The notes: generated by a model from the sequence alone, not told the origin. A stretch of DNA of 64,000 bases from Bradyrhizobium jicamae (GCF_018130695.1 NZ_JAFCJX010000017.1:122208-186207), one strand, 5' to 3'; numbered from the stretch's first letter, positions 27,550-35,561 are shown. Numbers and translations are program-made.

Positions 27550-27566
27550 GCCGCGATGGGCGCGGC
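27550..27566 (+). promoter_or_regulatory. leader hairpin with ATG in the loop, before the ArdC-type gene
   Basis: GCCGCG-ATGGG-CGCGGC: a 6-bp stem that can extend with GGAG/CTCC outside it around one bulged base. The loop ATG at 27556 is in frame with the chosen start at 27589 and would add MGAASQTEVII. The same stem-loop, again with an in-frame ATG, precedes the DUF736 gene. Confidence 0.55.
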
Positions 27567-27588
27567 CTCCCAAACGGAGGTCATCATA

Positions 27589-28515
27589 ATGAACAGGAAT
27601 GGAGAGAAGTCGCGAGGCGACCTGTATGCCCGCATCACGGACCGCATTGTCACCGAGCTCGAGCGCGGCGTGCGCCCCTGGGTTCGACCTTGGGCTGCCG
27701 CGAATATGGCGGGTCGCATCACGCGACCGCTGCGACACAACGGCCAACCCTATACGGGCATCAACGTCGTGCTCCTCTGGTCAGAAGCCGTCGCGCGCGG
27801 CTTCCACTCTCCGATCTGGATGACGTTTAAGCAGGCCAGCGAGCTCGGCGCACATGTTCGTAAAGGTGAGACTGGCAGCACCGTGGTGTATGCGAGCCGC
27901 TTCACCAAATTGGAGACCGACGCTCACGGGGGCGAAGTCGAAAGGGATATCCCCTTCCTCAAAGCCTATACCGTCTTTTGCGTCGATCAAATCGATGGCT
28001 TGCCGGAGCATTATTACGATCGGCCGGCCGTCGTCGTGTCAACGATCGAGCGAAGCGCGCGCGCCGACGCTTTCTTTGCCAACACAGGCGCGATTGTTCG
28101 GCATGGAGGCTCGATGGCGTTTTATGCGCCCTCGTCCGATCACATTCAGTTGCCGCCGATCGAAAGCTTTCGCGACACCGCTTCCTATATCGCCGTCAGA
28201 GCCCATGAGACCGTGCACTGGACGGCTCCCGCTCACCGCGTCAATCGCGATCTCAGCCGCTACGGCAAGGATCGGAGCGAACGCGCGCGCGAAGAGTTGA
28301 TTGCTGAGCTCGGAAGCTGCTTCCTCTGCGCGGATCTCGGGATCTCTCCTGAACTGGAACCGCGGCCGGATCATGCAAGCTATCTCGCGTCGTGGTTGGA
28401 GGTCTTGTCGAGTGAGAAGCGCTTTATCTTCTCGGCCGCCGCGCATGCGCAACGCGCCGTCGCGTATCTGCACGACCTGCAGCCGAAAGTGGCTGACGTC
28501 GAGGAGGCAGCATGA
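27589..28515 (+). CDS. ArdC-type antirestriction protein (ssDNA-binding zincin)
   Basis: A 308-residue protein. The N-terminal ssDNA-binding half has DLYARITDRIVTELERGVRPWVRPW, then GINVVLLW and KGETGSTVVY. The C-terminal metallopeptidase-like half has HETVHW (His206, Glu207, His210) followed by SRYGKDRSERAREELIAELGSCFL, the ArdC pattern. ArdC of plasmid pSa protects incoming single-stranded DNA from host restriction (family knowledge). This protein would act in the recipient during transfer. The ATG at 27589 has ACGGAGG upstream. An in-frame ATG at 27556 lies inside a leader hairpin and is less likely. A small gene may overlap its end. Confidence 0.88.
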   Translation: MNRNGEKSRGDLYARITDRIVTELERGVRPWVRPWAAANMAGRITRPLRHNGQPYTGINVVLLWSEAVARGFHSPIWMTFKQASELGAHVRKGETGSTVVYASRFTKLETDAHGGEVERDIPFLKAYTVFCVDQIDGLPEHYYDRPAVVVSTIERSARADAFFANTGAIVRHGGSMAFYAPSSDHIQLPPIESFRDTASYIAVRAHETVHWTAPAHRVNRDLSRYGKDRSERAREELIAELGSCFLCADLGISPELEPRPDHASYLASWLEVLSSEKRFIFSAAAHAQRAVAYLHDLQPKVADVEEAA

Positions 28516-28715
28516 CGAGCGCCCCGTGCGATTGGCGCCGGCGCTTTCCGGACCTTACTTATCCAGAGATCAGCGCAAAGTTGCAGCCTCTTGGGCGATC
28601 CCTTAGCGGTCAGCGTCCTCTATTCCTGGTGCTACGACCTGACTGGGGCATTGCTTGCCTTCTTTCGAGAGAGACGAGGTTCTGGCGTTGCACACGTCGT
28701 CACTTTGCCGAGTAA
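28512..28715 (+). CDS. possible small protein coupled to the ArdC-type gene
   Basis: A 67-residue frame whose ATG overlaps the ArdC stop (ATGA) and sits behind GAGGAGG, the strongest kind of ribosome site. The protein (RRFPDLTYPEISAKLQPLGRSL..., with a C-terminal RFWRCTRRHF) is not recognised. The coupling and ribosome site argue for a real gene, but the composition is not decisive. Confidence 0.4.
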   Translation: MTSAPCDWRRRFPDLTYPEISAKLQPLGRSLSGQRPLFLVLRPDWGIACLLSRETRFWRCTRRHFAE

Positions 28716-29180
28716 ATCTCGCGCGTGGCTTGCGGGTCGACTTTGCGCTCCGTGGGACTCTTGACGGTCGAGCAGCGCGCTTACCTTCCCGGTTGGGCTC
28801 TCGACCCGCAAGCCTGAGGAACTGAAAGGGGTGCGATGAGCGGTGATTGGATTCCTTCCTCGATCAAGGTTTTGATGGTCGCAAGTAGCGCTCCTTGGTC
28901 GTTTCTTCTGGCACACCCACGTCGTCCTCGATTGGGCATGTCTAACCGAAGGGCGTCGTCGCTTAAGCGCCGCCTCGCTCTTACCCCTGCAACAGCCGGT
29001 TACGACTTTCTTCCCCTGGACCGCTGCGCGTCCATTCCTCGCGCGAGACAAGAAAGTCGTGCCCTGGCTGCCCTCTACTGCGTGCCGGCCCCTTCGGGGT
29101 GCGGGTCGATCGCCTCCGGTCTGTCGCCAGCCATCGAGGCCGCGATGGGCGCGGCCCGGGAAACTGAAAAGGACACGACA
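28716..29180 (+). promoter_or_regulatory. long leader of the DUF736 gene with ATG-in-loop hairpin
   Basis: This region carries the hairpin GGCCGCG-ATGGG-CGCGGCC at 29138-29156 (7-bp stem). Its loop ATG at 29145 is in frame with the DUF736 start at 29181. An ATG at 28836, behind AAAGGGG, opens the same frame and stays open to the DUF736 stop. The translation before 29145 lacks family likeness, so I read it as leader. Confidence 0.45.
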
Positions 29181-29492
29181 ATGGCGACCATCGGCACCTT
29201 CACCTCCACCGGCAACGGCTTCACCGGCACGGTTCGCACCCTCGCCCTCAATGCCAAAGCCAAGCTGGTTCGGGTCGAGAACCCCTCCGACAAGGGACCT
29301 CACTTCCGCATCTTCGCCGGTAATGTCGAGCTGGGAGCAGCTTGGCAGAAGACCGCCAGGGACACCGAGCGCGATTATCTCTCGGTCAAGCTGGACGACC
29401 CGAGCTTCCCGGCTCCGATCTACGCCACCCTGATCGAGGTGGAAGGTCAGGAAGGTCTCCAACTCATCTGGTCCCGCCCGAGCCGGGACTGA
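29181..29492 (+). CDS. DUF736 family protein
   Basis: A 103-residue cytoplasmic protein of the DUF736 family, very common on alphaproteobacterial plasmids near conjugation genes. The signatures are IGTFTSTGNGFTGTVRTLALNAKAKL near the start, GPHFRIFAGNVELGAAWQKT in the middle and DYLSVKLDDPSFPAPIYATL near the end. The function is unknown; the fold is predicted to be mostly beta. The ATG has AAAGGA about 8 bases upstream. A terminator-like hairpin follows. Confidence 0.85.
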   Translation: MATIGTFTSTGNGFTGTVRTLALNAKAKLVRVENPSDKGPHFRIFAGNVELGAAWQKTARDTERDYLSVKLDDPSFPAPIYATLIEVEGQEGLQLIWSRPSRD

Positions 29493-29505
29493 ACCCCGAC
29501 CTCCC

Positions 29506-29530
29506 AGGCCCCGCCGTCCAGGCGGGGCCT
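29506..29530 (+). terminator. terminator-like hairpin after the DUF736 gene
   Basis: AGGCCCCGCC and GGCGGGGCCT (29506-29515 and 29521-29530) form a 10-bp stem with a 5-base loop. The T run is poor (CTCCTCGTCC). Confidence 0.7.
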
Positions 29531-29636
29531 CTCCTCGTCCGATTCCGGGCATGATCCTTCGTTATGCCGAGCAGCGCATGACCCTTCGAAGCCTGTGGCT
29601 GGAACTTTCTGCCGGGTCTCAATCCAGTCCCAGCAC

Positions 29637-30551
29637 TCATCCGAATAGTCGAGTCAGTGTGTCCGATTGCTCGGTGAATTTTCGGGCATTGGTCTTCCGA
29701 AGCCGTTCCAAGTTTTGCAGCTTCCATCGCAGACCGGGTAGCTGTTCGAGATGAGGCACACCGAGCAGCCGCCATTCGGGCTCTGCGGCGACCAGAGATA
29801 GCAGGAATCGGCGCTCGTCATCGCTCAAATCTTGCTGCAGTTCGCGTGTCATGCGTTCGCGCGCCGCTAAAAGCGCTTTGAGTTCGATAGGTTCGGCAGT
29901 CATGCCCGTGAAATTGTGCTCGAACTCCTGGCGGATGTCTCGTAGTGACGGAAACAGGACCTCATGCACTGGTCGATTATGGCTCGCGAGATAAACGACG
30001 AAAGCACGGCGAATACCGGCCGTGATCCCCTCATGCGCGAAGAGTTGCATGACGTCGAACAGATCTCGGGGATGCTGCCGGTCCATCGCTGCGACCAGCT
30101 TGCCGCCATACACGTCCTCGAGAGACACGACCGGGATTTCGAGATCCGCCTGCAGTGTCTCGCGCGCATTGGGCGTCAGCGAGGCCGCGCGGACCGGATG
30201 GACGACGCCGCGCATGACGAAGTTGACTTCGATCTTTACCTCGATGCGGCCACTCCGGACGAGCAGCTTGGTCTCCCCAGAATCTGCAGTCGCCGGCGCG
30301 TGGGTCTGGAAGCCCTGCCTCTGCAGCCGCTCGGCGCATTGGCGGATGGCTTCGTTGATGCGTTCAAGCGCCTGCTCGCGCGACAGGGTATGGTCAGGGA
30401 ACACTAGGTCGAGATCAACCGAGAGCCGCGGCATGTCGCGTACAAACAGGTTGATCGCCGTACCGCCTTTAAGCGCGAACGTATCGCCAACGAGCACCAG
30501 CGGTGCAACCCGTGCCAGCAGCCGCGCGCTGTCGAGGTAGAGTTGGTTCAT
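29637..30551 (-). CDS. abiEii: AbiEii-type nucleotidyltransferase toxin
   Basis: A 304-residue toxin of the type IV AbiE toxin-antitoxin family. The nucleotidyltransferase core is clear: ALKGGTAINLF (residues 26-36), then RLSVDLDLVF with Asp46 and Asp48 as metal ligands. A later SLEDVYGGKLVAAMDR, HPRDLFDVMQLF segment is typical of the family. Family toxins add nucleotides to tRNA or other targets and slow growth; the antitoxin acts indirectly. Here it would stabilise the replicon or defend against phage. The start overlaps the end of the antitoxin gene by 4 bases, the usual antitoxin-first order. Confidence 0.9.
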   Translation of the reverse strand: MNQLYLDSARLLARVAPLVLVGDTFALKGGTAINLFVRDMPRLSVDLDLVFPDHTLSREQALERINEAIRQCAERLQRQGFQTHAPATADSGETKLLVRSGRIEVKIEVNFVMRGVVHPVRAASLTPNARETLQADLEIPVVSLEDVYGGKLVAAMDRQHPRDLFDVMQLFAHEGITAGIRRAFVVYLASHNRPVHEVLFPSLRDIRQEFEHNFTGMTAEPIELKALLAARERMTRELQQDLSDDERRFLLSLVAAEPEWRLLGVPHLEQLPGLRWKLQNLERLRKTNARKFTEQSDTLTRLFG

Positions 30552-31285
30552 GGCTTCAGCACCAGTAACCCGTCAGGCGAGCGCGATACCCACGGCCGGT
30601 CGCTACCCTTCGGCAATTGGGACGGATCGAGCTTACTCGCCCACGGCTGAGACAGCTCGCGACCGAGCTGCAGGCAGAGGCGCACGGTCTTGATGCTGGT
30701 GCACCGCTTGAGCAAGTCGCGCAACACGTCGGCGCGCAGGCTGTACGTGCTCTCGACCAGCTCGCGCGCTTCTTGCAGCGGCTGCCGGATGCCGACCTCG
30801 CTCAGCACCTCCAGCAACGCGCGCTCGGGCGCCGAGACGAGCGGGCCGCCCTTGCGGTTTTCGAAAGGCTGAGCATGAAGCAGCGCGCCTGGACGCTCTT
30901 CGAACAGCCGCTTGCGATGATATTCGGCTGGAAAGCGCTCGGTGAACCACTCAGGGAGCCGCCCTGCTTTCCAACCGTACAGATGAAGGACTGGCCGCTG
31001 AGACACGTAGTGGCGGATGCCATGCCAGTCGAGCGCGGATTTGCCGCCGACATGCAATCCTTCGAAGCTCCGCTGCAGCAGGACAAGGCTCGGATGCAAG
31101 GCGGGCGGATCGTTCGATCGGCAATAGACGCCGCGTGCTAGCCGTTGCAGCCAGCCGGCACGAACATAGTGGACGGCAAGATCGGCCGATATCCCGAGGG
31201 CGGCGAGGTCAGCGGAAGTCAGCGGCGTCTGGGGTGCTAGACGGGTATAGAGCCTATTTAGTTTGTCTCTGCGAACCGTAGCCAT
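30548..31285 (-). CDS. abiEi: AbiEi-type antitoxin and autorepressor
   Basis: A 245-residue partner of the AbiEii toxin. The N-terminal winged helix-turn-helix (LNRLYTRLAPQTPLTSADLAALGISADLAVHYVRAGWLQRLARGVYCR) is typical. The C-terminal part has the LLQRSFEGLHVGGKSALDWHG and SAPERALLEVLSEVG patterns of the family. AbiEi proteins repress their own operon by binding inverted repeats; two such repeats lie at the start codon and about 60 bases upstream. The ATG at 31285 is preferred; a longer frame to 31321 has no good ribosome site, and the start itself is leader-poor. Confidence 0.88.
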   Translation of the reverse strand: MATVRRDKLNRLYTRLAPQTPLTSADLAALGISADLAVHYVRAGWLQRLARGVYCRSNDPPALHPSLVLLQRSFEGLHVGGKSALDWHGIRHYVSQRPVLHLYGWKAGRLPEWFTERFPAEYHRKRLFEERPGALLHAQPFENRKGGPLVSAPERALLEVLSEVGIRQPLQEARELVESTYSLRADVLRDLLKRCTSIKTVRLCLQLGRELSQPWASKLDPSQLPKGSDRPWVSRSPDGLLVLKP

Positions 31286-31357
31286 ACTACGATAATATAA
31301 ACAATACGAAATTCCACGCAAGCTAAATTGGATGCTCAGATCGTAGTCAAACTACGA
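31277..31357 (-). promoter_or_regulatory. AbiE operators: two inverted repeats around the promoter
   Basis: The downstream repeat CGTAGCCATACTACG (31277-31291) covers the abiEi start codon. The upstream repeat TCGTAGTCAAACTACGA (31341-31357) is a perfect 7-bp palindrome with a 3-base spacer. On the gene strand each half-site is GTAG/CTAC. A TTGACT box inside the upstream repeat could be the -35 element, so a protein bound there would block RNA polymerase. This fits the known negative autoregulation of AbiE modules. Confidence 0.75.
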
Positions 31358-31624
31358 TAACTAAGATTAATCTAAAGAGCTCAGTGGCCGAATCCTGGGG
31401 TCTCGACCGACCTGCAGGAGGCTACCAAAACGCCTCAAGACTCACAGTCGCCTAGGCGTCGCTTGCGGTCTCATGGCCGCGAAATCAGGTGTCGAGAAAA
31501 GGGATTTATCCATCGGGCGCGCCCGACATGGTGTTGGCGTTGGAGACGAGAGAGGCGCAGCGCTGGTGGCTTCCCGATTTGACCAGTCATTCCTGCCATC
31601 CGCGTTAGGCACTGCCTTCCCATT

Positions 31625-32824
31625 CTACAGGACGCCCCAGGCCCGATAGCGTCCCCGCCCGGTGGCCTCGCGCAGACCGAGCTCGGCGACGAGGTTTTGG
31701 GCCGCACGAGGCGTTATCCCAAGCTCCGCTGCGATCATGCCAGCCGAGACGATCGGCCGGGTCAGCACGTAGTCGAGGAGAGCCGGCAGTTTTGAAGTGG
31801 CGCGACGGCCGGCGAGCTTGCGGGCGAGCAGGTTTCTGGTCATCAGCCAGCGGTCGTGGTCCTTCCGGCCGATCTCGGCGGCGGCGGTCATCGCCTCGAG
31901 CTGCACGGCGAGCCGCGCTGCGGCATCGCGTGGCCGCCGGCGCTCGCGCGGGATGCTTTTGAGCCCGGCATACAGGCACGGCAGATGCCAGCGCGTTTTG
32001 CCGCGGACGCGCAACAGCGCCGCGGCAAGCAGACATCCGAGCCAAGGCGTGTGTTCGAGCGGTTCGATCTCACCCCAGGCGTCGGCGGCGATCGCCGCTG
32101 CCAAGGTGGGCGGCAAGCCGCTAGTCTGGTCGACCACGTCGCGCCAGTGATCGAGACGGCCGTCCTCGTCCCAGTCGGGATCGTAGATCAGGGAATCCCG
32201 CTCCGGCCACGACAGAGTCTTATCGGCAAGCCTGCGCTCCGCCCTCGCGTTCGCGGCGTCGACCGCGGCGAAAGCTGCGACCAAGTAAGGATCGGTGTTG
32301 GGAGCGCCGAGCGGCCCTTCGAGACACACCTCCTCCTGCTCCGCGTCCTTGTGGACCTCAAGACTTTCCTCACCCTCCTCCCGGTTGCCCGTTTTGTCCT
32401 CTCGCTCGTTTCGGCCTCGGAGGCCAGCGAGTCCAGTAGCTGACAGTGCCCAATCCGGCTTCGCCTCGGCGATGCGCCGACGGGCACACAGCACGGCATG
32501 CGCCCTGGTCAGCTCATGGGTGGGCGCGCGGACGTCCATGCCGGCGTCGTGGAGTACGAGGTCGTCGAGGTGGACAAGTTCACCGTCAAGCCACAGACTG
32601 GCACAGGCGTCGGCGAAGTGCGTCCGGCTGATTGCGCCGTCGCGGATTGGGCTTTTGGCCAGCCGCTCGTCGAGGCGGGCGACCGCATCCTCGGCAGCGG
32701 CGAGCGGCCCGACGAGCAGGGCCCAGGGCAACGGATCGGGGATTTTGTAGCTGAACGACAAGGTCTTGATAACCTTAACAGGAATCGACGCAACGGAAGC
32801 TAACACGACATTGGATTCCGTCAT
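31625..32824 (-). CDS. DUF1612/helix-turn-helix protein (RHE_PE00001-like)
   Basis: A 399-residue protein of a rhizobial plasmid family. The N-terminal half has IPDPLPWALLVGPLAAAEDAVARLDERL, then ASLWLDGELVHLDDLVLHDAG and HELTRAHAVLCARRRI. The C-terminal 60 residues are a winged helix-turn-helix (RATSKLPALLDYVLTRPIVSAGMIAAELGITPRAAQNLVAELGL). It is probably a DNA-binding regulator, but its targets are unknown. An acidic, low-complexity insert lies near residues 140-170. The ATG at 32824 is taken; a TTG start at 32857 would overlap the operator-like palindrome. It is monocistronic. Confidence 0.75.
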   Translation of the reverse strand: MTESNVVLASVASIPVKVIKTLSFSYKIPDPLPWALLVGPLAAAEDAVARLDERLAKSPIRDGAISRTHFADACASLWLDGELVHLDDLVLHDAGMDVRAPTHELTRAHAVLCARRRIAEAKPDWALSATGLAGLRGRNEREDKTGNREEGEESLEVHKDAEQEEVCLEGPLGAPNTDPYLVAAFAAVDAANARAERRLADKTLSWPERDSLIYDPDWDEDGRLDHWRDVVDQTSGLPPTLAAAIAADAWGEIEPLEHTPWLGCLLAAALLRVRGKTRWHLPCLYAGLKSIPRERRRPRDAAARLAVQLEAMTAAAEIGRKDHDRWLMTRNLLARKLAGRRATSKLPALLDYVLTRPIVSAGMIAAELGITPRAAQNLVAELGLREATGRGRYRAWGVL

Positions 32825-32856
32825 AGCGACGTGAGTTCCCGGTCGGCTCCTACCCA

Positions 32857-32879
32857 ATCGATAACCACCCCTTATCGAT
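32857..32879. promoter_or_regulatory. operator-like palindrome before the DUF1612/HTH gene
   Basis: ATCGATAA and TTATCGAT (32857-32864 and 32872-32879) form a perfect 8-bp inverted repeat with a 7-base GC-rich spacer. It lies 33-55 bases before the start at 32824. It is a good candidate site for the gene's own HTH protein (inference). Confidence 0.6.
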
Positions 32880-33046
32880 AGCGTTGGACGTCACGCCAAA
32901 TCAGCGGTTCTGAGGCTCAGGACGCTCGGATGACGATCCTGCCGAGCCCTTGATCGACGTGAGAGCCCGCCGGTGCCAGCCTCCTCACCTCTTCCGGAAG
33001 ACAGTCCGTGCGGCAGGAGTCCCCGCCCCGCGGCCGGCACGTAACC

Positions 33047-33442
33047 TCAAGCGGCCTCGATATCGGTCTGCGGAAAATCGCCACCCTTGAACATCAAGGG
33101 CTGCCCCAGATAGCGGGCACAAGCATAGGCAAAGCAGTCCCCGAAATTGAGGCTCGCCGGATGCCGGCCCTTGCCGAACCGGTCGAAGGCGTCGAGCGCG
33201 ATCCGCGCCGTCTCCGGCGGCACCGCGACCGCAACGATCTCCATCAGCGCGAGATAGTCTTCGACCGCCTGCGCGGCGGCGCTGACCGAAAGATTCAGCA
33301 CGCGCGCCACCGCGACCGCTGCCTCCCACACCGCCAGCGGCGAGGTCAGACGCGTTCCGGTCTGCTGCAGGCGCGCCAAAAGCTCACGCGCCTCGTCCTC
33401 GTCGGTCAGGAGCGCGGTCAGGGCTGAAGCGTCGATAAACAT
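33047..33442 (-). CDS. vapC: VapC-type PIN-domain ribonuclease toxin
   Basis: A 131-residue PIN-domain toxin. The four acidic metal-binding positions are present: Asp4 (MFIDASAL), Glu40 (AVWEAAVA), Asp102 (NFGDCFAYACA) and Asp122 (GGDFPQTD). VapC toxins cleave tRNA or rRNA and are held inactive by VapB. The start overlaps the end of the antitoxin gene by one base (TGATG). In this position it works as an addiction module for the replicon. Confidence 0.92.
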   Translation of the reverse strand: MFIDASALTALLTDEDEARELLARLQQTGTRLTSPLAVWEAAVAVARVLNLSVSAAAQAVEDYLALMEIVAVAVPPETARIALDAFDRFGKGRHPASLNFGDCFAYACARYLGQPLMFKGGDFPQTDIEAA

Positions 33443-33687
33443 CAGGTGTCCTCGTACAGGCTGTCGCGGAACGCCTTGTCAGCCGGCTGGCCCTCGCGCG
33501 GATTGCCTCTGGCACGCAGATCCCGGCAGAACTGGATGCCGAGGTCCACCAAAGACGGCTTACCCTGCTCCCGCTCGAGTTCATGGGCGAGTGCCGTGTG
33601 CACCGCTTCGGTGAGGCCGATTTTTTTCAGCGCTGCAACCTTGCGCGCCAGCGCATCGGTTTCCGGCTTCTTGATATGGAAGGCCAT
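33442..33687 (-). CDS. vapB: VapB-type antitoxin (Rv0623-like)
   Basis: An 81-residue antitoxin of the Rv0623-like (PSK transcription factor) type. The N-terminal MAFHIKKPETDALARKVAALKKIGLTEAV should bind DNA as a dimer. The rest wraps the toxin: LVDLGIQFCRDLRARG and the acidic end DSLYEDT. The longer open frame to 33888 begins in the operator and beyond, so the ATG at 33687 is chosen. A perfect 11-bp palindrome lies 24 bases upstream for autorepression by the VapBC complex. Confidence 0.9.
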   Translation of the reverse strand: MAFHIKKPETDALARKVAALKKIGLTEAVHTALAHELEREQGKPSLVDLGIQFCRDLRARGNPREGQPADKAFRDSLYEDT

Positions 33688-33710
33688 CGCGCATTCCTGT
33701 AGATCGCATA

Positions 33711-33740
33711 GTGTATCCGTATATAGCACTACGGATACAC
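33711..33740. promoter_or_regulatory. VapBC operator palindrome
   Basis: GTGTATCCGTA and TACGGATACAC (33711-33721 and 33730-33740) form a perfect 11-bp inverted repeat with an 8-base spacer, 24-53 bases before the vapB start. The AT-rich spacer (TATAGCAC) can carry part of a -10 box. It is the expected kind of site for VapBC autorepression. Confidence 0.8.
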
Positions 33741-35326
33741 AGAAGGAAGGTGGGTGTCGCCCATGGCAGGGCCACCAAGACCATGGCTTGCCGATCCAGG
33801 CCTCTCGCGGGAAGCTGCGCCCTCCCTTGCTCTGGGATCTACGGAGATCCCGCCAATCCCACAGAGACATCCGGCCTCCGCGGTGCATGAGGTGGATTTT
33901 ATGGTTAATTGTCTATGAACGTCTCTCCTGTCCGTCTCCCGGATGTAGTTCGATCGAGGCCGTCTGGCTGACCCCGATCCGGCCTTGGCCGCGACGACCT
34001 CGTCCCTGCCCTCGCCCACACCTTCCCGGGATCTGAATTCAGCATGGCGCATCGACGATCATTACTGGCGCGACACCCGATCGGTGGCTCGGCCGGATGG
34101 CACGCGCCTCGGCAGGCTGCGCCCGTGGATGACCGCCGGGCTCGCCAGAGAGCACGGCATATCGACGCCTCTGGCGCCGTCTGGGCAGACGGATCGGCAG
34201 ATAACCGAATGGCGCGGCACTTGCGCCTTCGTCTTAGCGCCGACCGCCCCCGCTGCCGCTGACGACATCCAGATCGCGCTCGGCCGGGAGGAGCGAATGA
34301 CGGGCGTGCGATCGTCAATCCGGACTATCGTCCATTCAGCGAAGAGAAGCTGCTCGACCCAAGTTGAATTCGCCGTGATGCATCGGTCCAGGCCGATCGC
34401 TCAATGGCCCCGGCTACCACCTGCTGGACGGCGCCGTCGGCGCCCTTGTCCATGTCCGTCGTTTTCTCGGACGCTGTGGCCGGATCGAGCGCGAGCGCTG
34501 CAAGGCCAAGCTATCCGGAGATGGAGAAGCGGGTCATCGGCGAGATCGGGCTGGACGACGCGCGCGAGACGCCGTTCCTCGACGTCGTGCTGGACGGTTC
34601 GACCACGTGCCTCAAGCTGCGCTTCTTCGCAGATTGGGAGCAGTCAAGCGCCGGCACATTTCGGCTGTTAGCGCACTGGGCTCTCGATATCCGGGACTAC
34701 ACCCACAAGGGCGCGCGAGGCTGGTTCATTCCCCGGCCGTTGCGGCCACCGAAGGGCCGGCTTCTGCCGGGTGCAGACGCTGCACCTCCTTATGGACGGA
34801 AGAACGGACTTTCCTTTCGGCTGGTTCTTCTTGATGACCCACGGACATTGGGTCGATCCCGACGTCGGCCAGGCGATTGCTGCCGGGCTGCGGGCGCAGC
34901 GGGTGCGGTTGCCAGACCGGGATAGGGCGGTGCTCTTGCGCTGGCCGACCAGCTTCTAGGAACGCACCGATCATGGACGACATCAGTTCCCGCTCGGCGC
35001 TCGCCGACCCCGCAACCCGCGTCCTTGCCGTGGTCTGCCTCGGAAAGCCTGGCGCTAAAGTTTGTCACGCACCACCTCTACCCGGCTAGGCGCGAAACCG
35101 AGATGCTGCGGAGCGACGACCGAGTGCGCCTTTGACGGTGAAACGGCGTCTCGCAACGGAGCCTTGCATCGGTGGAAAGGGCAGGAGGGTCGGTTCGCCT
35201 CGTCTCGCCACGCCTGCGCGCGGCATGGTAGCCTGGGGGCCGGGTTGAAATTCGACCTCCCTCCTGCGGGTGAGAAAAGGATAGACTGGACGACGACGGG
35301 GGAAGGGCGATTCGGCCCAAGTTGAG
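33741..35326. other. about 1.6 kb of unassigned, probably degraded sequence
   Basis: No intact gene is recognised. Short protein-like stretches occur in different frames on the plus strand: IVNPDYRPFSEEKLLDPS then a stop (34302-34367), MEKRVIGEIGLDDARETPFLDVVLDG with WALDIRDYTHKGARGWFIPRPL (34519-34750), and TLHLLMDGRTDFPFGWFFLMTHGHWVDPDVG to a stop at 34959. The frame change near 34755 suggests one or two genes broken by frameshifts. I cannot name the family. The rest, from 34960, is leader to the repABC locus. Confidence 0.4.
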
Positions 35327-35329
35327 AAA

Positions 35330-35345
35330 GTTGACCGCGGTCAAC
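35330..35345. repeat. parS: parS site 1 (repABC partition)
   Basis: GTTGACCGCGGTCAAC is a perfect 16-bp palindrome that fits the repABC parS pattern GTTNNNNGCNNNNAAC. The symmetry extends by AAA/TTT on either side (35327-35348). It is the binding site for RepB. Confidence 0.9.
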
Positions 35346-35402
35346 TTTGGTTGACGGCGCGCGGGTCGGGCCTCTTGCGGAGCCTGGCGATCGGAACCCT
35401 AA

Positions 35403-35418
35403 GTTGATCGCGGTCAAC
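35403..35418. repeat. parS: parS site 2 (repABC partition)
   Basis: GTTGATCGCGGTCAAC matches parS with one change from site 1 (T for C at position 6). The flanks AA and TTTTTT make it hairpin-like, so it might also act as a terminator for transcripts entering the locus. Confidence 0.85.
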
Positions 35419-35561
35419 TTTTTTCGCTCGCATGGGGAACCGATAATGACCGTTAAGGACTCGTTAACCCTTTAATTGTTGCGCGATCGCCCAGAATCGG
35501 GCGTACTAGCCACGCTTTGCGTACGTCCTGCATCCGAAATTCGTAACTACGCGAGAAAGCC

